The notes: generated by a model not told the origin, from the letters alone. A DNA stretch of 64,000 nt from Syngnathus acus (GCF_901709675.1 NC_051097.1:11696039-11760038), one strand, 5' to 3'. Shown: positions 48,967 to 61,160, counted from the stretch's first letter. Numbers and translations are program-made.

Positions 48967-51714
48967 GTCAACCCTGTTCTAAATTCACGTTTGTCGTAAT
49001 TTTCTGTGTTGTAGCGTCCAAAAAAGGATTCCGCTCTGGTTAACGCTGCGCTCGCTCGTCATCTTGATTTCATATCGCTGTTAGCATTTGGTCACGCTAG
49101 CTTGTCACGTTAGCGCGTCATTTTGAGTTGTCGTGTATTCACGCTTGCGGAGTTGTGACATTAGCATGATGTCGTCTTGTCACGTTTGCATGTTGGTCAG
49201 GTCACGGTGAGGCGCTCGAGCACACGGCAACTCGTTGACCTCGTGTTTTGCGCACGGGCGGACGGGCTTGTGTGTGCCTGTGTGTGGCGCCTCTGCCAGT
49301 CACATTGCGGGCACATGGCAACAGAATCTAAAAATAGCCCCCTCGCCTGCAGGATCAGGATTGCTTTCAATGCCTTGACATCCTTGCGTCTTCTTTCGCT
49401 TCCCCTCTTCTTTCCCGTCCAGCACATCCTCTCCCATCCGTTACTCATTGTTGTTGGATCCATTTTTCCTTTTCTTTTTTTCTCCAATGAAATAGCAGCA
49501 GCCTGCAATGTGTTGCCGGCCGGGTCAATCGAATCTGCCCGACCGAGGCCGTCGCAATCTGCGGTGCTGACCCACGCCATGAGAACTAGATTAGAGCAAT
49601 GGCGCAGTTTGGTTGGCCTTGGGCCTTTCAAATTCAACCGACAAAATCATTCACCCATTTGAATGACAGATGACACGCCGTGCAGCCGCCGCCGCCTCAC
49701 GTTGGAATGTTCTCGTCGTCAAAACGTCAAGGGCTGATGAAATGTTACAATTTCCCCCTTGCAAGACCACAAAAGGTTCTTACCGTACAAGAACAGCTAG
49801 TGACGCTTCTGGTCGTAGTCCAAGCAGCAGTTGGACTATGAATTGTCGTGCTCGCCGCAGTGGTCGAAGCAACACTTGAAGTCGTTGCACGGCCAGCGCT
49901 AGCCGTGGCCTCACAAGTCGTGACCACCGCGCAAACGCTAGTGAACGCAAGTTCGAGTTAGAATTGAGGTTGTCGATGACGCTTAATCTGGCTGGCGCAG
50001 GCAGCCGCACTTGATTTGTCTCGCTGCCCGTTGAGGAATTAGCGCGCCGCGCTCCCACTATGCACCGGTGCCACGCTGCTCATTAGTCAGCGGTCACGCA
50101 ACGCCCCGATGACCATTCAATAGGCTTCAATTTGATTTATTCTTTATGCTCTGCCACAAATGACTACTTACTGACAAGTCCTGAATTCGACATTTGCCAT
50201 GCTACGTATAGCGCCGCTAACTCTTCTCATGCCGTACATTGTGAAGAGACATCTTTGACATTGAAAGTAGCCTTTGTGGGGCTGCTGCTGGTGTACATAC
50301 TATTGAGGATGCGGCGTGGCTCGACACAATCGTGTGCTTGTGAGCCAGCTGACTCCCTGAGCAGGAATGTGTGCGTATTGGGGGGGTGGAGCTCCGCCCA
50401 CATTCTCCATTGAAACGTGCAGCTGCCAACATCGAGTCAGGGACGCCGCCCATTGGGTAGCAAAGTTGTGCGTGTGCGTGCGTGCGTGCGTGCGCGCGTT
50501 CCAAAATGTAAAGCACAAAAACAGTGGTAGGTTTTGAGTGTGGCGGTTGCAATGGTACGGATGTCGCAGCCGCTTGGAGTAGTGCTGTTGCAATGGTCTA
50601 GAAAGTTGTAATGGCTTTCTTTGTTGCAGACGTGGCAGTTGACGGGACGCGACAGGAACGCTGGTAGCGGCAGTCGCACGCCGTCCGCTTGGCCCCCGAA
50701 AACGTTGCTGCCTGCCCTGCCGCAGTCCAAGGAGAAAAGCAAACGCTCGTTGCAGAGAGCTGGCTGGCAATTTCCAATCCAAGGCTAAGCTGTATTTGAC
50801 ATTGGCACGAAGATACAAAATGAATGAAATCCATTGCGAAGAATTCAGCTCCTCGGAGTTTGTTCCGTGGCTGGCTGGCGTCGAGCGCACAAACAGGTAC
50901 TGCAAGTGATGCTGCTAGCTGCTGCCACATCCGCCCATCGTAGTGCTTACGCTGGCTGTGTTGCTGCACCTTTTGTGTTCAAGCCCGCTCTTTTGCATGA
51001 TGTGCTCGCTCACTGTTGCTCCAGACAAACTTGATGAAGCACAACAAACAAAGGAACAAATGTCAACTCAGTTGAAAGAATTTCACATTTTCTTTATTTT
51101 GTCATTTCCTTTACACCATACATTTTCCTTTAGAAGTATTTGAAAATATCTTTATTTGCCGCTGTAATAACTTTCCTATAATCTTGTGTCAATAATATAG
51201 TTCTCTGTTGTTGGAAAAGAAAAAAAGGAAAAAGAACATCCACGGACGTGTTAGCAGCATCTCTTGCTGATGTTTGCTTTTTTTTTTGTTTGTTTTTTTG
51301 TCCTGACTCCCGAGTGAGGTGAGAAAGGCCGACGGCAAAGGTGTTTTTTTTTTTTTGGGAGGGGGGGGGGAAGAGCCCTGAACGCCGCCCTCCTCTGCCG
51401 GTATTGCTAAAATCGAGCCCTGGCTGTCATTTTTGGCTGACTTCACCCCCCTCGTCAATCGTGGCGGGCAGTGATTGTTTTTTTTTTGTTTGTTTGTTTG
51501 TTTGTTATGTTTTCTCCCCTGTGTGTGAGACTTTGATTGGCAGGCTGCTCCTCCAAACCTGCTAAGCATCCCACGACGCAAACGACAACGAGAACACCGA
51601 GAACCTCTCAGCCTCCAAGACACGCACTTAAGTCACGATTGGAACACTAGCGAGTCCGACTTGGGTGCCAAATGGCGCCGTAGCAGCACGAGGCTGATGA
51701 ACGCTCGTGTACTC

Positions 51715-51720
51715 TTTATT
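51715..51720 (-). terminator. Polyadenylation signal AATAAA (purb)
   Basis: Reads AATAAA on the minus strand, 115 bp beyond the purb stop. Longer 3' UTRs are also possible, since further hexamers occur on this strand near 51090 and 51150. Confidence 0.5.
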
Positions 51721-51834
51721 CTTTTTTCTTTTCCTCCAATGCTGCCTGCTGTGGCTGTACGGGCGGGCGGGCGGTCGGGCGTGCGCGCGCGTGCGCAGAC
51801 GCGCACGTACGGCGGCGTGCGTGCGCGCGCGCTC

Positions 51835-52734
51835 TCAGTCGTCATCCACGTCGTCGCCCTCCGACTCGTCCCGCCTCTCGTAGATCTTGTCCCGGTGGCG
51901 CTCTTGGATCTCCTTCATCTCGTCGGCGTAGCGGCTGAAGGCGCCGCCGAACTTGGCCCAGGCCTTGAAGGGCACCGTGATGGAGTTCCGGTAGCTGGGC
52001 TTCACCTCGCTGACGCGCAGGAACACGCCGTACTTGTTGGAGCCCACGTCGAAGAAGAAGCGCTTGGAGTCCACCATGATGGAGGTGCCCTCCGGGAGCT
52101 CGCCGAAGCCCCCCGCCGCCATGCCGCCTGCGCCGCCGCAGGCCAGCTCGTCGTCGTCGCCGCCGTAGTCGTCGATGAGCTTGGCCAGGGCGTCTCGGAA
52201 CTCGATCAGGCCCTGCGCCGGAAGGGCTATGGTCTGGCCGGACAGCATGCCGCCCACCGGGCCGCCGCCCATGCCGAAGCCAGGCCCCCTGTTGACGGTC
52301 TGCCGGATCCGCAGGAACCTCCCCCGCTGGTTCTCCTTCAAGTCCAAGTAGTACTTGCGGTTCTCCCGCACCAAAAACTCGCTCTTGAGGGCTCGCCGAG
52401 GCCCGCCGGCGGAGGCCTGCGCGATCTGCTCGGGGCTGCTGGGCCCCAGCTGGGCGTAGTGCTCGATAAAGTCCCCGAGGTAGTCGCGCACCTCGGCGGC
52501 CACTGACAGAGAGAGGGTCAGCCGACTTTTGGAGCCTCCGGCCCCGACCTCGGCGATCTTGATGAAGCGGCCCTTGCTATTCTGCTTGACGTCCAGGTAG
52601 AAGCGCTTGTTCTGGATGTCCAGGCGCTTGGAGGCCAGCTCCTGGGTCTCCTGCTCTCTCTGGAAGTGCTGGAAGCCGCCCCCCACGCCGCCGCTGCTAC
52701 CGCCGCGCTCACTCCCGCTGTCACCATCCGCCAT
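51835..52734 (-). CDS. purb: Transcriptional regulator protein Pur-beta
   Basis: Single uninterrupted 299-residue frame, as expected for the intronless PUR genes. Pur-beta binds purine-rich single-stranded DNA and RNA and represses genes such as smooth-muscle actin. It starts [16 protein letters not shown]. Three PUR repeats are clear: [18 protein letters not shown] (near residue 36), [20 protein letters not shown] (near 120) and [20 protein letters not shown] (near 215). They are followed by [20 protein letters not shown] and an acidic tail ending SEGDDVDDD. The [12 protein letters not shown] start and acidic tail indicate PURB rather than PURA or PURG. A CpG-rich promoter with a CRE lies upstream. 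Confidence 0.97.
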   Translation of the reverse strand: MADGDSGSERGGSSGGVGGGFQHFQREQETQELASKRLDIQNKRFYLDVKQNSKGRFIKIAEVGAGGSKSRLTLSLSVAAEVRDYLGDFIEHYAQLGPSSPEQIAQASAGGPRRALKSEFLVRENRKYYLDLKENQRGRFLRIRQTVNRGPGFGMGGGPVGGMLSGQTIALPAQGLIEFRDALAKLIDDYGGDDDELACGGAGGMAAGGFGELPEGTSIMVDSKRFFFDVGSNKYGVFLRVSEVKPSYRNSITVPFKAWAKFGGAFSRYADEMKEIQERHRDKIYERRDESEGDDVDDD

Positions 52735-53010
52735 GTTCAGCTTCTGCCCATCTCCTCCTCTCTGGCAGGCAGGCGCGTCGCCTTCATGCGCGCCGGGGCT
52801 GCGCGCGGTTGGAGGCTCGTGATTGGCCGAGCCGCCTGTCGCTCGCCCGCGTCGCCACGGTTACAGCCCTGCCATTCGCCAGCGCCTCTTGTCAGTCACG
52901 CCCCCGCCGGAGCGCTCACGCGCCATTGGCGGAGAGGCAAGTTCCGGTTGCGAGCTTCCCAAACTATTTTCAGCCTCTCGTGCCGCTCGCGTCAAACGTC
53001 GTTTGTATGA

Positions 53011-53018
53011 TGACGTCA
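53011..53018. promoter_or_regulatory. CRE palindrome upstream of purb
   Basis: Perfect TGACGTCA 277 bp from the purb start codon in a CpG-rich stretch. Function inferred. Confidence 0.4.
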
Positions 53019-55033
53019 TGTTCACGAAACGACGCGTCGGGCAAAGCTGCTGGTGAGTGACGTTAAAAGCACAATGCGGCCGCTTTAGCAAAGCACCAAA
53101 CAGCCACTTGGCACAGGCGGCGGCGGCGGGCGGGCGGGCGGACCGACCGACCGACCGACCGACGTACGCATGCCGTCCGTGGCAGCCTTTTTCTGCTTGG
53201 AAAGCAACATGTGACGCGCCTCCTGCCGACAGGAGGCAGCAGAGTTTCACCCCGCGACAGGACTGGCCACTCATTATGACAACATTATCCATCCATCCAT
53301 CCATCCATATTTACTCTCAAGAGTACGTACACTCTGTACTGCAGTAGAGAGAATAAAGTGAAAATACGGGAACAGTACTTGTGGGTTTAAAAAAAGACAA
53401 AAGTTCGGTAAGGAAGGGTATGTTGAAGCGGCTTTAACCGTTTTGATCATTTGAAAAAAATAGCAAGAACTGACTCGACTTTCCTGTTGAACAAAAAATC
53501 CTTTGCTCATGTTGAAAAGTGGGTTAAATGCGCAATAAGTGAATGATCATTTAAAAAGAAAAACAATCGGATCATTTTCAGATACAGTATCGGTTTGCAG
53601 ATAAAGGAAAAAACTCAGTACAATGTGACAACTTATAGCTTGGAAAGTTTTCAAATACGGGGAGTCAAAGTAAAAAGTATTTCAGCCCACTTCACTGCTG
53701 CGACGTGTTGTGGCCGCGGTGGAATGTGTCATGCAGTACTGGTGACATCCAGCGGCTGGCGGTGGCTCCTGAAAGTTTGCAAACAATAACCGACAAACAA
53801 ATGACTCCATGTTCCATCGCCCCCAAAATGCTAACGACTTATTATTGTCGTTGAATTTTTTTCGACGTGGAACCCAGGCGGCGCGGCGCGTTCTTGCCAA
53901 GGTTCCTGATTTTGACGCAACAGATATGTCACGTCTTTTCAGAGCGGCAACGACACTTAACAAAATAGCGTGATGACATCACTTTAGATCGCATCAATGA
54001 AACCTCCTGTCATGTTGCGGGTCAAATTGGGCCAAAGTTCAAAATACTTTGCGTGTGAACCTTGATGTAGAACCTTTACGGAGTCCCAAAGTTAAGTTTG
54101 GAGGGTCAAGAGAAACGCTTGCGTCGAATTGACCCATGAACATTGCAAGCAAAATGATCACGAGTGCAATGGCGCGCAAATGAGGACATGGCCCCATGTC
54201 CAGCGTGGAGACCCATATGGTGCTGGTTGGTCTCGGTGGGGGAGGTTGGGTCGCTGACCGCCGCGCCGACTCGTCCCACCGGCTCCATCAAAGCCCCGGG
54301 AGCCTTTGAAGGCTTGATAGGGATCAATAGACGAGGGGAAGCGCTCCTGACGGACGGAGAAGGCCTTTTCAGACGGGGCGGCAACTGCCGGCCGGCCGCC
54401 GCTGGCCAATCCGCTCACGCGTGGCGACACGAGTCGCCATCGGCGCTGGGGTGCTGCTCGCCTTTTAGCTTTAAGCTTCCCAACTACACGGGTTGGCAAA
54501 GTTTGACTGACTGACTGACTGACTGACTGACATACAAGAACTCTGCATGTGTGTGAGAGACGCCTTGAGTAGTGGGGCAGGGGGTGGGGGGTCCATAACA
54601 GTAGCAAACAGGCCCATTTAGGAGATGAAAGAGCCTGAATGGAGCCAATCAAAGGGCAGTCCAGTGGGTGTGTGTGTGTGTTCGGGGTGGTCATGGACAG
54701 GGGGGGGGGCATCCCCATGTACTCCTCCTGCAGTCTGCCATCATCCCATGTTGCCAATGCGAGCCTACGTTGCAAGTGATGGCGACAGTATGAAGTCAGG
54801 CAAAAAAAGGTTCAATCCAACTCAACTGTAGGCGGCCATGATGGTTTTGCTGTCGCCAAAGCTCCTTTCGATGTCCGCGGAGGTGCGTGGCTGAGGTGTG
54901 TCTATTGGCAGGAAGGTCGTGGGGGGGGTCTAGACTCACTGGAGCCTCATTGAGACTGAATGACTGCACTTGTGAGGGGAGGGTGCCAAGGAAGGGCTGT
55001 AGCCTTTCATGTGCGTAGAGGCGGGCCGCCGCC

Positions 55034-55040
55034 TATAAAA
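55034..55040 (+). promoter_or_regulatory. TATA box of the ved-type homeobox gene
   Basis: TATAAAA 77 bp before the start codon, in a GC-rich setting. This fits a short 5' UTR of about 45 bp and a focused promoter, typical of sharply regulated early embryonic genes. Confidence 0.7.
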
Positions 55041-55116
55041 ACAGCGGTGCGGCCCTCGCCCCCCCACTCCGCCCCTCCAGGAGGACGCTCACTTACCTGA
55101 ACACACCACAGACGTC

Positions 55117-55305
55117 ATGAGAGGACACTTTTCCATTGAGTGGATGGCGCAAAGCAGCCGGCAGCGACCCGCCGCCAGCGTCAGCGGGGCGGCTCTCGCC
55201 GGCGCCAGCACCGAGAGCCTGCCGGGGTTCTACCGGAGGGCCCTTGACGACAGTGGAGGAGCCCCAGCCAAGAGGCCCAAGATGGACACCAAAAGTGGTA
55301 AGTCT

Positions 55306-55395
<90 letters not shown>

Positions 55396-56520
55396 CGCAC
55401 AATGGACTTGAGTCATTCTTTTCAGACAATGAAACGTTACATGATTTTTAAGCTAACCGAAAACTGATATTTTTTTTCTACAATATAGAAATGAATGAAA
55501 TGCTGGACATTAAACATCAAACTGAATTTTGCACACTAAAAAAATGGTATCCAACAATTTCGTTGAATTTTGAAAAATCATTCCAACGTGAGAAATAAGT
55601 TGTGCTGGCAGCTCCGGAGGCAGAGGAGGAGACGTCGGGCTACGAGAGCGAGCGGTCCCTCTCGCCGCCGCCGCCGACACCCCCGTCCGGCAGGAGGCCG
55701 CGCACGGCCTTCACGGCAGAGCAGATTGGCAGCCTGGAGCGAGCCTTCAAGAGGAACGCCTACCTGGGCACGCAGGACAAGGCGCAGCTCTGCAGCAAAC
55801 TCAACTTGTCCGACAAACAGGTCCGCTTGCGCTCGCGTCTGAGCTAGGCTAGCCCATGCTAGCTAGTCACGCTAGCCCATGCTAGCCACGCAGCCAGCCA
55901 GCCAGCCCACTTTGCTTCGAATGCCGCCGAGATTTGAACTAGCAAACAGCACGCTGTCGGGTGCTTTGCTGCCATCTGGTGGCACCGACACGCAGTCACA
56001 AAAGAAATGTGAATGTCATGTGAGCAAGCCAACTCGTGCCAATGTTTATTCCCACGACAATTTGGACTTTTCCTTTGTGCGAACCTCTTGTGAATGCACA
56101 CATCTTTTTTCTGCCTGACATTGTTTTTTTTGTGGTTCTTCCTCCCCTCTTGTCACCGTGACGACGGCGCAGATCCGAAACTGGTTCCAGAACCGGCGCA
56201 TGAAGCTGAAGCGGACGGTGCAGGACGCCCTGGCGGCGCACGCCTGCCAGGCCAGCGCCGCGTCGCGCTTCGGCCCCTACCCTGAGCTGCGGGGGTTCGG
56301 GCCGGCGCCGTACCCGCTCTACCACCACCCGGTGCCGCTGCCGCTTCAGGACGACGCTTTGGCTCAGCCGTCGCCGCACAACCTGCAGTACGCCTCGCCT
56401 CTGGACCCGCTCTACCGACACGGTGGGGTGCCGGGCGCCGCCGTGTTGCCCGGCGCCGCCGCCACGTCCCCTTCCCCGACTCCGCCTCCTCTGATGGCAG
56501 CCTACGCGGCATACTACTGA
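55117..56520 (+). CDS. ved: Ventx-family homeobox protein (ved/vent type)
   Basis: Exons 55117-55297, 55612-55820, 56173-56520; 245 residues. Family members are transcriptional repressors that pattern the ventral side of the fish embryo downstream of BMP. The start MRGHFSIEWMAQSS holds the N-terminal FSIEW motif typical of vox/vent/ved proteins, followed by TSGYESERS. The homeodomain (RRPRTAFTAEQIGSLERAF ... NWFQNRRMKLKR) has Leu16, Phe20, Trp48, Phe49, Gln50, Asn51 and Arg53. An intron splits it between positions 44 and 45. Position 47 is Asn, whereas vox and vent, as I recall, have Thr; this and the lone gene favour ved. The C-terminal third is Pro/Ala/Tyr-rich and ends AYAAYY. The family is clear; the choice of ved is moderately certain. 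Confidence 0.85.
55310..55394. repeat. (CA)n microsatellite in ved intron 1
   Basis: About 85 bp of uninterrupted CA/AC dinucleotides starting 12 bp after the exon 1 donor. Confidence 0.95.
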
Positions 56521-56611
56521 CAGACAGACACAGTGGCTCTGTCTCGCTCGGTGGACCTTGGTGTTGTCTTTTTGGTTTGCGTGATGACTTGTGTATTTCT
56601 CACTCGATTGC

Positions 56612-56617
56612 AATAAA
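56612..56617 (+). terminator. Polyadenylation signal AATAAA (ved)
   Basis: Canonical hexamer 92 bp after the stop codon. Confidence 0.75.
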
Positions 56618-56848
56618 ATGCAGCCATGCATGTTGCCTAGCTCTGGTCCTCACTGGGGGGGGGGGGCACTGGTCGCCGACAAGCCAAGAAGTGGTCACCA
56701 GTTAGCGACTGCATTCAAAGCACTGACTGGAAGGAAAGGCACAGCGAGACAACTAATTGACGTCATGACGTGGCTTACATTTGAGGGAATAGGGGGCGCT
56801 TGTCGTTTGGAAACTTCGATCAGCTGCTTGAACTTTGACGTCACCGCC

Positions 56849-56897
56849 TAGAATAGATCTTTATTGTCATTGTCACACATGCACAACGAAATTTAAA
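56849..56897. mobile_element. LINE/SINE-type 3' tail fragment, copy B
   Basis: Second copy of the 49-bp segment at 29718-29766, in the same orientation with one C/T difference. An A-rich stretch follows within about 20 bp. Confidence 0.6.
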
Positions 56898-57168
56898 TTT
56901 GCCAGTAAAACAAAAAAAAAAAAAGGCTTGCTCAGCTGACTGGCGTGAGTTTTATTTGATTTTTTTGCTGACTGGCGTGAAGTTTTGGTTCAAAGTCTAC
57001 TTCGGACATCTTCACGCCCACTGGCGCGCGCCCACGTGACCAGCGGCACTTCCTCAAGCCGCAGCTCGCACGCGTCGCCAAGTCCGTCATCTTCTGATTT
57101 TCTTGCTGCCTTGAATGCTGCATGTCTTCGCCGCTTTTGTCTTTCGTGTCTCCGTTTGTGTTGCGGTG

Positions 57169-60096
57169 ATGCTCGTGGGAGTGTTGCGCGTGCTCGCGCT
57201 GGGCGCCCTGCTCACCTGCGGCGCGAGGCGCGTGCTCGGCGGCGGGGGGCCCGGCAGCAACATCGTCCTCATCGTCACCGACGACCAGGACCAAAACCTC
57301 GGGGGCATGGTGAGTACGCGCAGTCGCTCGGCAGGCAGCTGACCTTTGGAGCGACCTCCTTGGAGGAACATTTGACGCTTTGCTTTGGAAAACCCGCGTG
57401 CAGTGCACTTTCCCCCGAGCCAAATGTCACTTTCCGTTTGATTTGTTGCCACCGTGCGCGGTTTCCGTCGAGCACTGGCGTTTACTCCCCATCAAGTGGT
57501 GGCGTGGCGTGGCGTGGCTTGGAGCCGGGGCATAATTGCGCACAGGTCACCTCCTTGATTGGAATCAAATGAATTGAAGCCGAGTATTCGTCTTCCAACG
57601 CGTTGTTTATTTTGTCTTGGACTGACCACTCCGCCAATTTCCACGCTGTCTAAATCAATAACTACGCCTTCCGTGCATCCAAAAACGTTGATTTGATTTT
57701 AGTTTCGAGCCAATCTGATCTGAATTCCCTTTTTGCGCGGACAACAAATGCCTAGAGCGTCTTCCAGATGAATGTGCTACAGAATTGCAAATAATCTTGG
57801 CCACCGTGTCCATTTTGCCTTGCCTTGCCTTGCCTTGACTTGGACTTGCTGTTGAGCAGACCCCCATGAAGAAGACCAAATCTCTGATCGGAGACGCCGG
57901 CGCTACCTTTGTCAACTCGGTGAGTCCGCTTGTGTTTGGGCTAATGCTGTCGACGGCCGCGCCCTCACCTGACCCCCCCCCCCCCCCCATTCCAGTTCAC
58001 GGTGACGCCGCTGTGCTGCCCGAGCCGCTGCAGCATCCTGACGGGTCGCTACCCTCACAATCACCTAGTGAGGAACAACTCGCTGGCCGGGAACTGCTCC
58101 AGCGCGGCCTGGCAGAGCCGAGGCGAGTCGGACGCCTTCCCCGTCTTCCTCAGCAAGAGCGGCTACCAAACCTTCTTTGCCGGGAAGTACCTGAACCAGG
58201 TGGGCCGACACATTTTCCCACGCCGAGACCTTGGCTGGACGGGCGCCCGACGGACCCTGCTTTTGTCTGTCGACAGTACGGCAAGAAGGAAGCGGGCGGC
58301 GTCGGCCACGTTCCGCCCGGGTGGGACCAGTGGCACGGCCTGGTCAGTGGCACGCGTGCGGGCCGCTGCCTTTCTTTCCACACACGCGCATAAACGAGAA
58401 GGTGGCGGCTGTGTGTGCGCCCAGGTGGGCAACTCCCGCTACTACAACTACACCCTGTCCAGAAACGGGGCTGAGGAGAAGCACGGCGACGACTACGCGG
58501 ACGACTACCTCACCGACCTCATCGTAAGTGGTCGACGGCGTCTCGTCTCGTCTCGTCTCGTCTCGACTCGGCTTTCCCGCCCGCAGGCCAACCGCTCGCT
58601 TCAGTTCCTGGACAACCGCAGCCCTCAGCGTCCGTTCTTCCTGATGCTGGCGCCGCCGGCGCCCCACTCGCCCTGGACCGCCGCCCCGCAGTACCGACGG
58701 CGCTTCGCTGACGTCAAAGCGCCCAGGGACGGAAGCTTTGACAAGCCGGCCAAGGTGAAGGCAAAACCCACACGGCGCAGACACCGGGAACCATCCCCGG
58801 TTGCTTTTTTTTTTTTTTTTTGCAGGACAAGCATTGGCTGCTGCGCCAGCCCGCCAACCCCATGGCCAACAGCTCGCTGGCCTTCCTGGACGACGCCTAC
58901 CGCAAAAGGTGTGGCAAACGTGAGCACGGCCGGCTCCGTGAGCGAGGTGAGAAGGAGCATTATCCCGCAGGTGGCAGACGCTGCTGTCGGTGGATGACCT
59001 GGTGGAGACGCTGGTGAGGAAGCTGGAGGAGCTGAAGGAGCTCAACAACACGTACGTCGTCTTCACTTCGGACAACGGCTATCACACAGGTGAGCGGAAG
59101 GCGGGCTCCGCTCACGGGCGGGTTCCCAACACGCCGGCGCCGCTGTGTTTTTTGGTTTTCCCGCAGGTCAGTTCTCGCTGCCCGTCGACAAGCGTCAGTT
59201 GTACGAGTTTGACATCCGCACGCCGCTGCTGGTGCGCGGCCCCGGCGTGAAAGCCAAGGTCACGCTGAAGGTCACCAAAGAAGCGCCGGCAGATTTGAAT
59301 TTGTGATTGAAAACGGGAAGAATGGGTGATCATTTTGATTGTCGCCCCTACCCCCCCCCCACCCAGGCTCCCGTGTTAAACATTGATCTGGCGCCGACCA
59401 TTCTGGACATCGCCGGCATCAACGCGTCGGCCGCCAACTTGGACGGGCAGTCCTTCCTGCCTCTGATGGTCGGCCGGTGACGTCACCCTCGCTCGGAAAG
59501 CGTGGCCCCCGGCCTAACGTGTCGTTGTTGCGCGCCAGGCGCCGTCGTTGCGCGACGGCTCGGCGCGTCCCTTCTTCCTGGTGGAGCACACGGGGGAGGG
59601 GCTGTCCAGCGCAGACCCCAGCTGCCCCGAGATGGGGCCCGGCCTGTCGGTGAGCGGCCGGCCGTTTGTCAGATGGAAATGCTTTGAATGCTGACTCCGC
59701 TCCACGGTGAGCACGGTCGTTTGAATTTGCCGGCTCAGCAATGTTTGCCCGACTGCGTGTGCGAGGACTCCTTCAACAATACCTACGCCTGCGTCAGGAC
59801 GCTGGACGGACGCGACGACATGCAGTACTGCGAGTTCGCCGACAGCGAGGTAAGCGCACGCGGGATGGCAATGTAGCCGCTTAGCAGCCGGTCAAGGTGC
59901 TGTGTGTGGCAAAATCTCCACGAGCCTCTTTTCGCGCCACCAGTCGTTTGTGGAGGTGTACAACCTGAGCTCGGACCCCCACCAGCTGGAGAACATTGTG
60001 AAGAAGGTGGACCCGGCCGTGCTGCAGACCATGAACCAGCGCCTCATCAAGCTGCAGTCCTGCCAGGGCGTCGGCTGCCGCGCCCTCTCCACGTGA
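57169..60096 (+). CDS. gns: N-acetylglucosamine-6-sulfatase
   Basis: Exons: 57169-57309, 57860-57919, 57996-58199, 58277-58342, 58425-58523, 58587-58754, 58826-58908, 58971-59089, 59167-59270, 59367-59468, 59539-59649, 59739-59849, 59944-60096; 506 residues (human 552). Lysosomal enzyme that removes 6-sulfate from N-acetylglucosamine in heparan and keratan sulfate. A signal peptide ([17 protein letters not shown]) precedes [16 protein letters not shown] with the metal-binding Asp pair. The formylglycine site is in [20 protein letters not shown]. Family blocks [54 protein letters not shown] and [16 protein letters not shown] follow. It ends about 35 residues before the human C-terminus. In-frame Met at 57115 is an alternative start. 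The exon 9 donor was chosen at 59271 because the length then matches human. Confidence 0.94.
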
Positions 60097-60704
60097 AGGA
60101 GATGCGGCCAAAGCCGCCATTTTGATTAGCACCGGCCACGAGGACTTCCTTCTTTTGTTTGGCCGGCGAAAGGTGCGCTCCACTTCCTGTTTAGTTCCCC
60201 ATTGCACCACGAGATGAATGAGGCCTTGCGTCGCCGCCGTTAATCACTCACTCCTTTCCTTTTTGGGTTTGAATTTGATCAATTTGAATGTTGCTGTGTG
60301 TCGCCGTGAGCCCGCTAAGTGATAGCGAAGAGCCACGTGTAATTGCCTCACGCGCAAAAGGGATGCCCTGAAATGGCACTGCCAGGCAGCAGCCTGACAA
60401 AACAAAGCCCCCCCTCCTCCTCCTCTCATTCCGACTTAGTGGCCTAGGTGCCACCTTTTCGTACACTTTTCACAAATGACTCCTTGTTGCAATTTGGAAA
60501 CCAGGAATCTCACTTGTGACAGATGAAAGATGAACTCTGCAAACTGCGCCAAGTCGCTCAGCCTGTCGACGGCGCAAAAGAGTTTGTCTTTTCAAATGAT
60601 TCAGTCACTTTGGAAATGAAATTGCATATCCTTTTAAGTGTTTTGCTGCAAGTGTTTGCACTGCCCAAGCCTTCCATGTGAATGATTGCACTGTGACAAA
60701 TGAA

Positions 60705-60710
60705 AATAAA
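60705..60710 (+). terminator. Polyadenylation signal AATAAA (gns)
   Basis: Canonical hexamer 609 bp after the gns stop codon. Confidence 0.65.
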
Positions 60711-61036
60711 TCAAAAATAGTCTTTCTTGAATGTGCTTTACATTTGTTTTAAATTCCATTTTCAATTGGGCTGAAATTGGAAACTGGTGTATCATAATAA
60801 TAATAATAATAAGAATCAGATTTGTCGTAGAAAGTCTGTCACAAACAAAGAGGGCCTGAATGGCAAAGGCCGTGCAAAAGCAGAAAGCTTATTGTCTCCG
60901 CTTTTTGCTCAGAAACCAGTGGTTTTGGTGAAACACACACACGCACTTCAAGACGAGGACCAATAGTTCCAAACAAAACAAAATCAGTGAGTGAGTTAAC
61001 ATGACTACATTTTTTTTGCCGCCCCCCCCCCCCTTT

Positions 61037-61042
61037 TTTATT
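61037..61042 (-). terminator. Polyadenylation signal AATAAA (mrps24)
   Basis: Reads AATAAA on the minus strand, 119 bp beyond the mrps24 stop, within a poly-A/poly-G stretch. Confidence 0.55.
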
Positions 61043-61160
61043 TTTTCAAGTAGGCCACCGCAAAGAACCCGGTGAGTGTCCGTCATGGGCAATTTCTCAA
61101 ATCAATTGGAGAAAGGAAACGGCTGGCTTTCCGTGACAGCAAAGGGGAAGTTGAAGGCCG

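Larger units (their letters stand above)
47115..51834. other. Gene-poor region between cnnm3 and purb
   Basis: 4.7 kb, the longest gene-free stretch in the window. It carries the likely cnnm3 3' UTR (AATAAA at 48961), (GT)n near 47764, many short GCTAAC/TTAGCA motifs, and homopolymer T/G runs near 51340-51370. Between about 49780 and 50760 the minus strand has cysteine-rich reading frames with stops, possibly a gene relic (see findings). I cannot support a functional gene. Confidence 0.5.
52735..55116. other. purb-ved divergent intergenic region
   Basis: The first 350 bp from purb are CpG-rich and contain CCAAT-type motifs and a CRE. GACC and CCAT tandem repeats lie near 53140 and 53290, and (GACT)n near 54507-54530. 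The last 90 bp hold the ved core promoter. No other gene seen. Confidence 0.55.
56521..57168. other. ved-gns intergenic region
   Basis: Holds the ved 3' UTR, a G-run near 56657, a non-LTR tail copy (56849-56897) adjoining an A-rich stretch, and the gns promoter side. An alternative gns start, in frame, occurs at 57115. Confidence 0.55.
60097..61160. other. gns-mrps24 convergent intergenic region
   Basis: Two 3' UTRs meet here. The gns polyadenylation signal is at 60705, with an (ATA)n run near 60795, and the mrps24 signal on minus is at 61037. No other gene seen. Confidence 0.6.

Noticed and set aside
55310-55394. Poly Thr-His or Val-Cys open frames over the CA repeat
   Set aside because: Pure dinucleotide microsatellite inside ved intron 1; no coding value.
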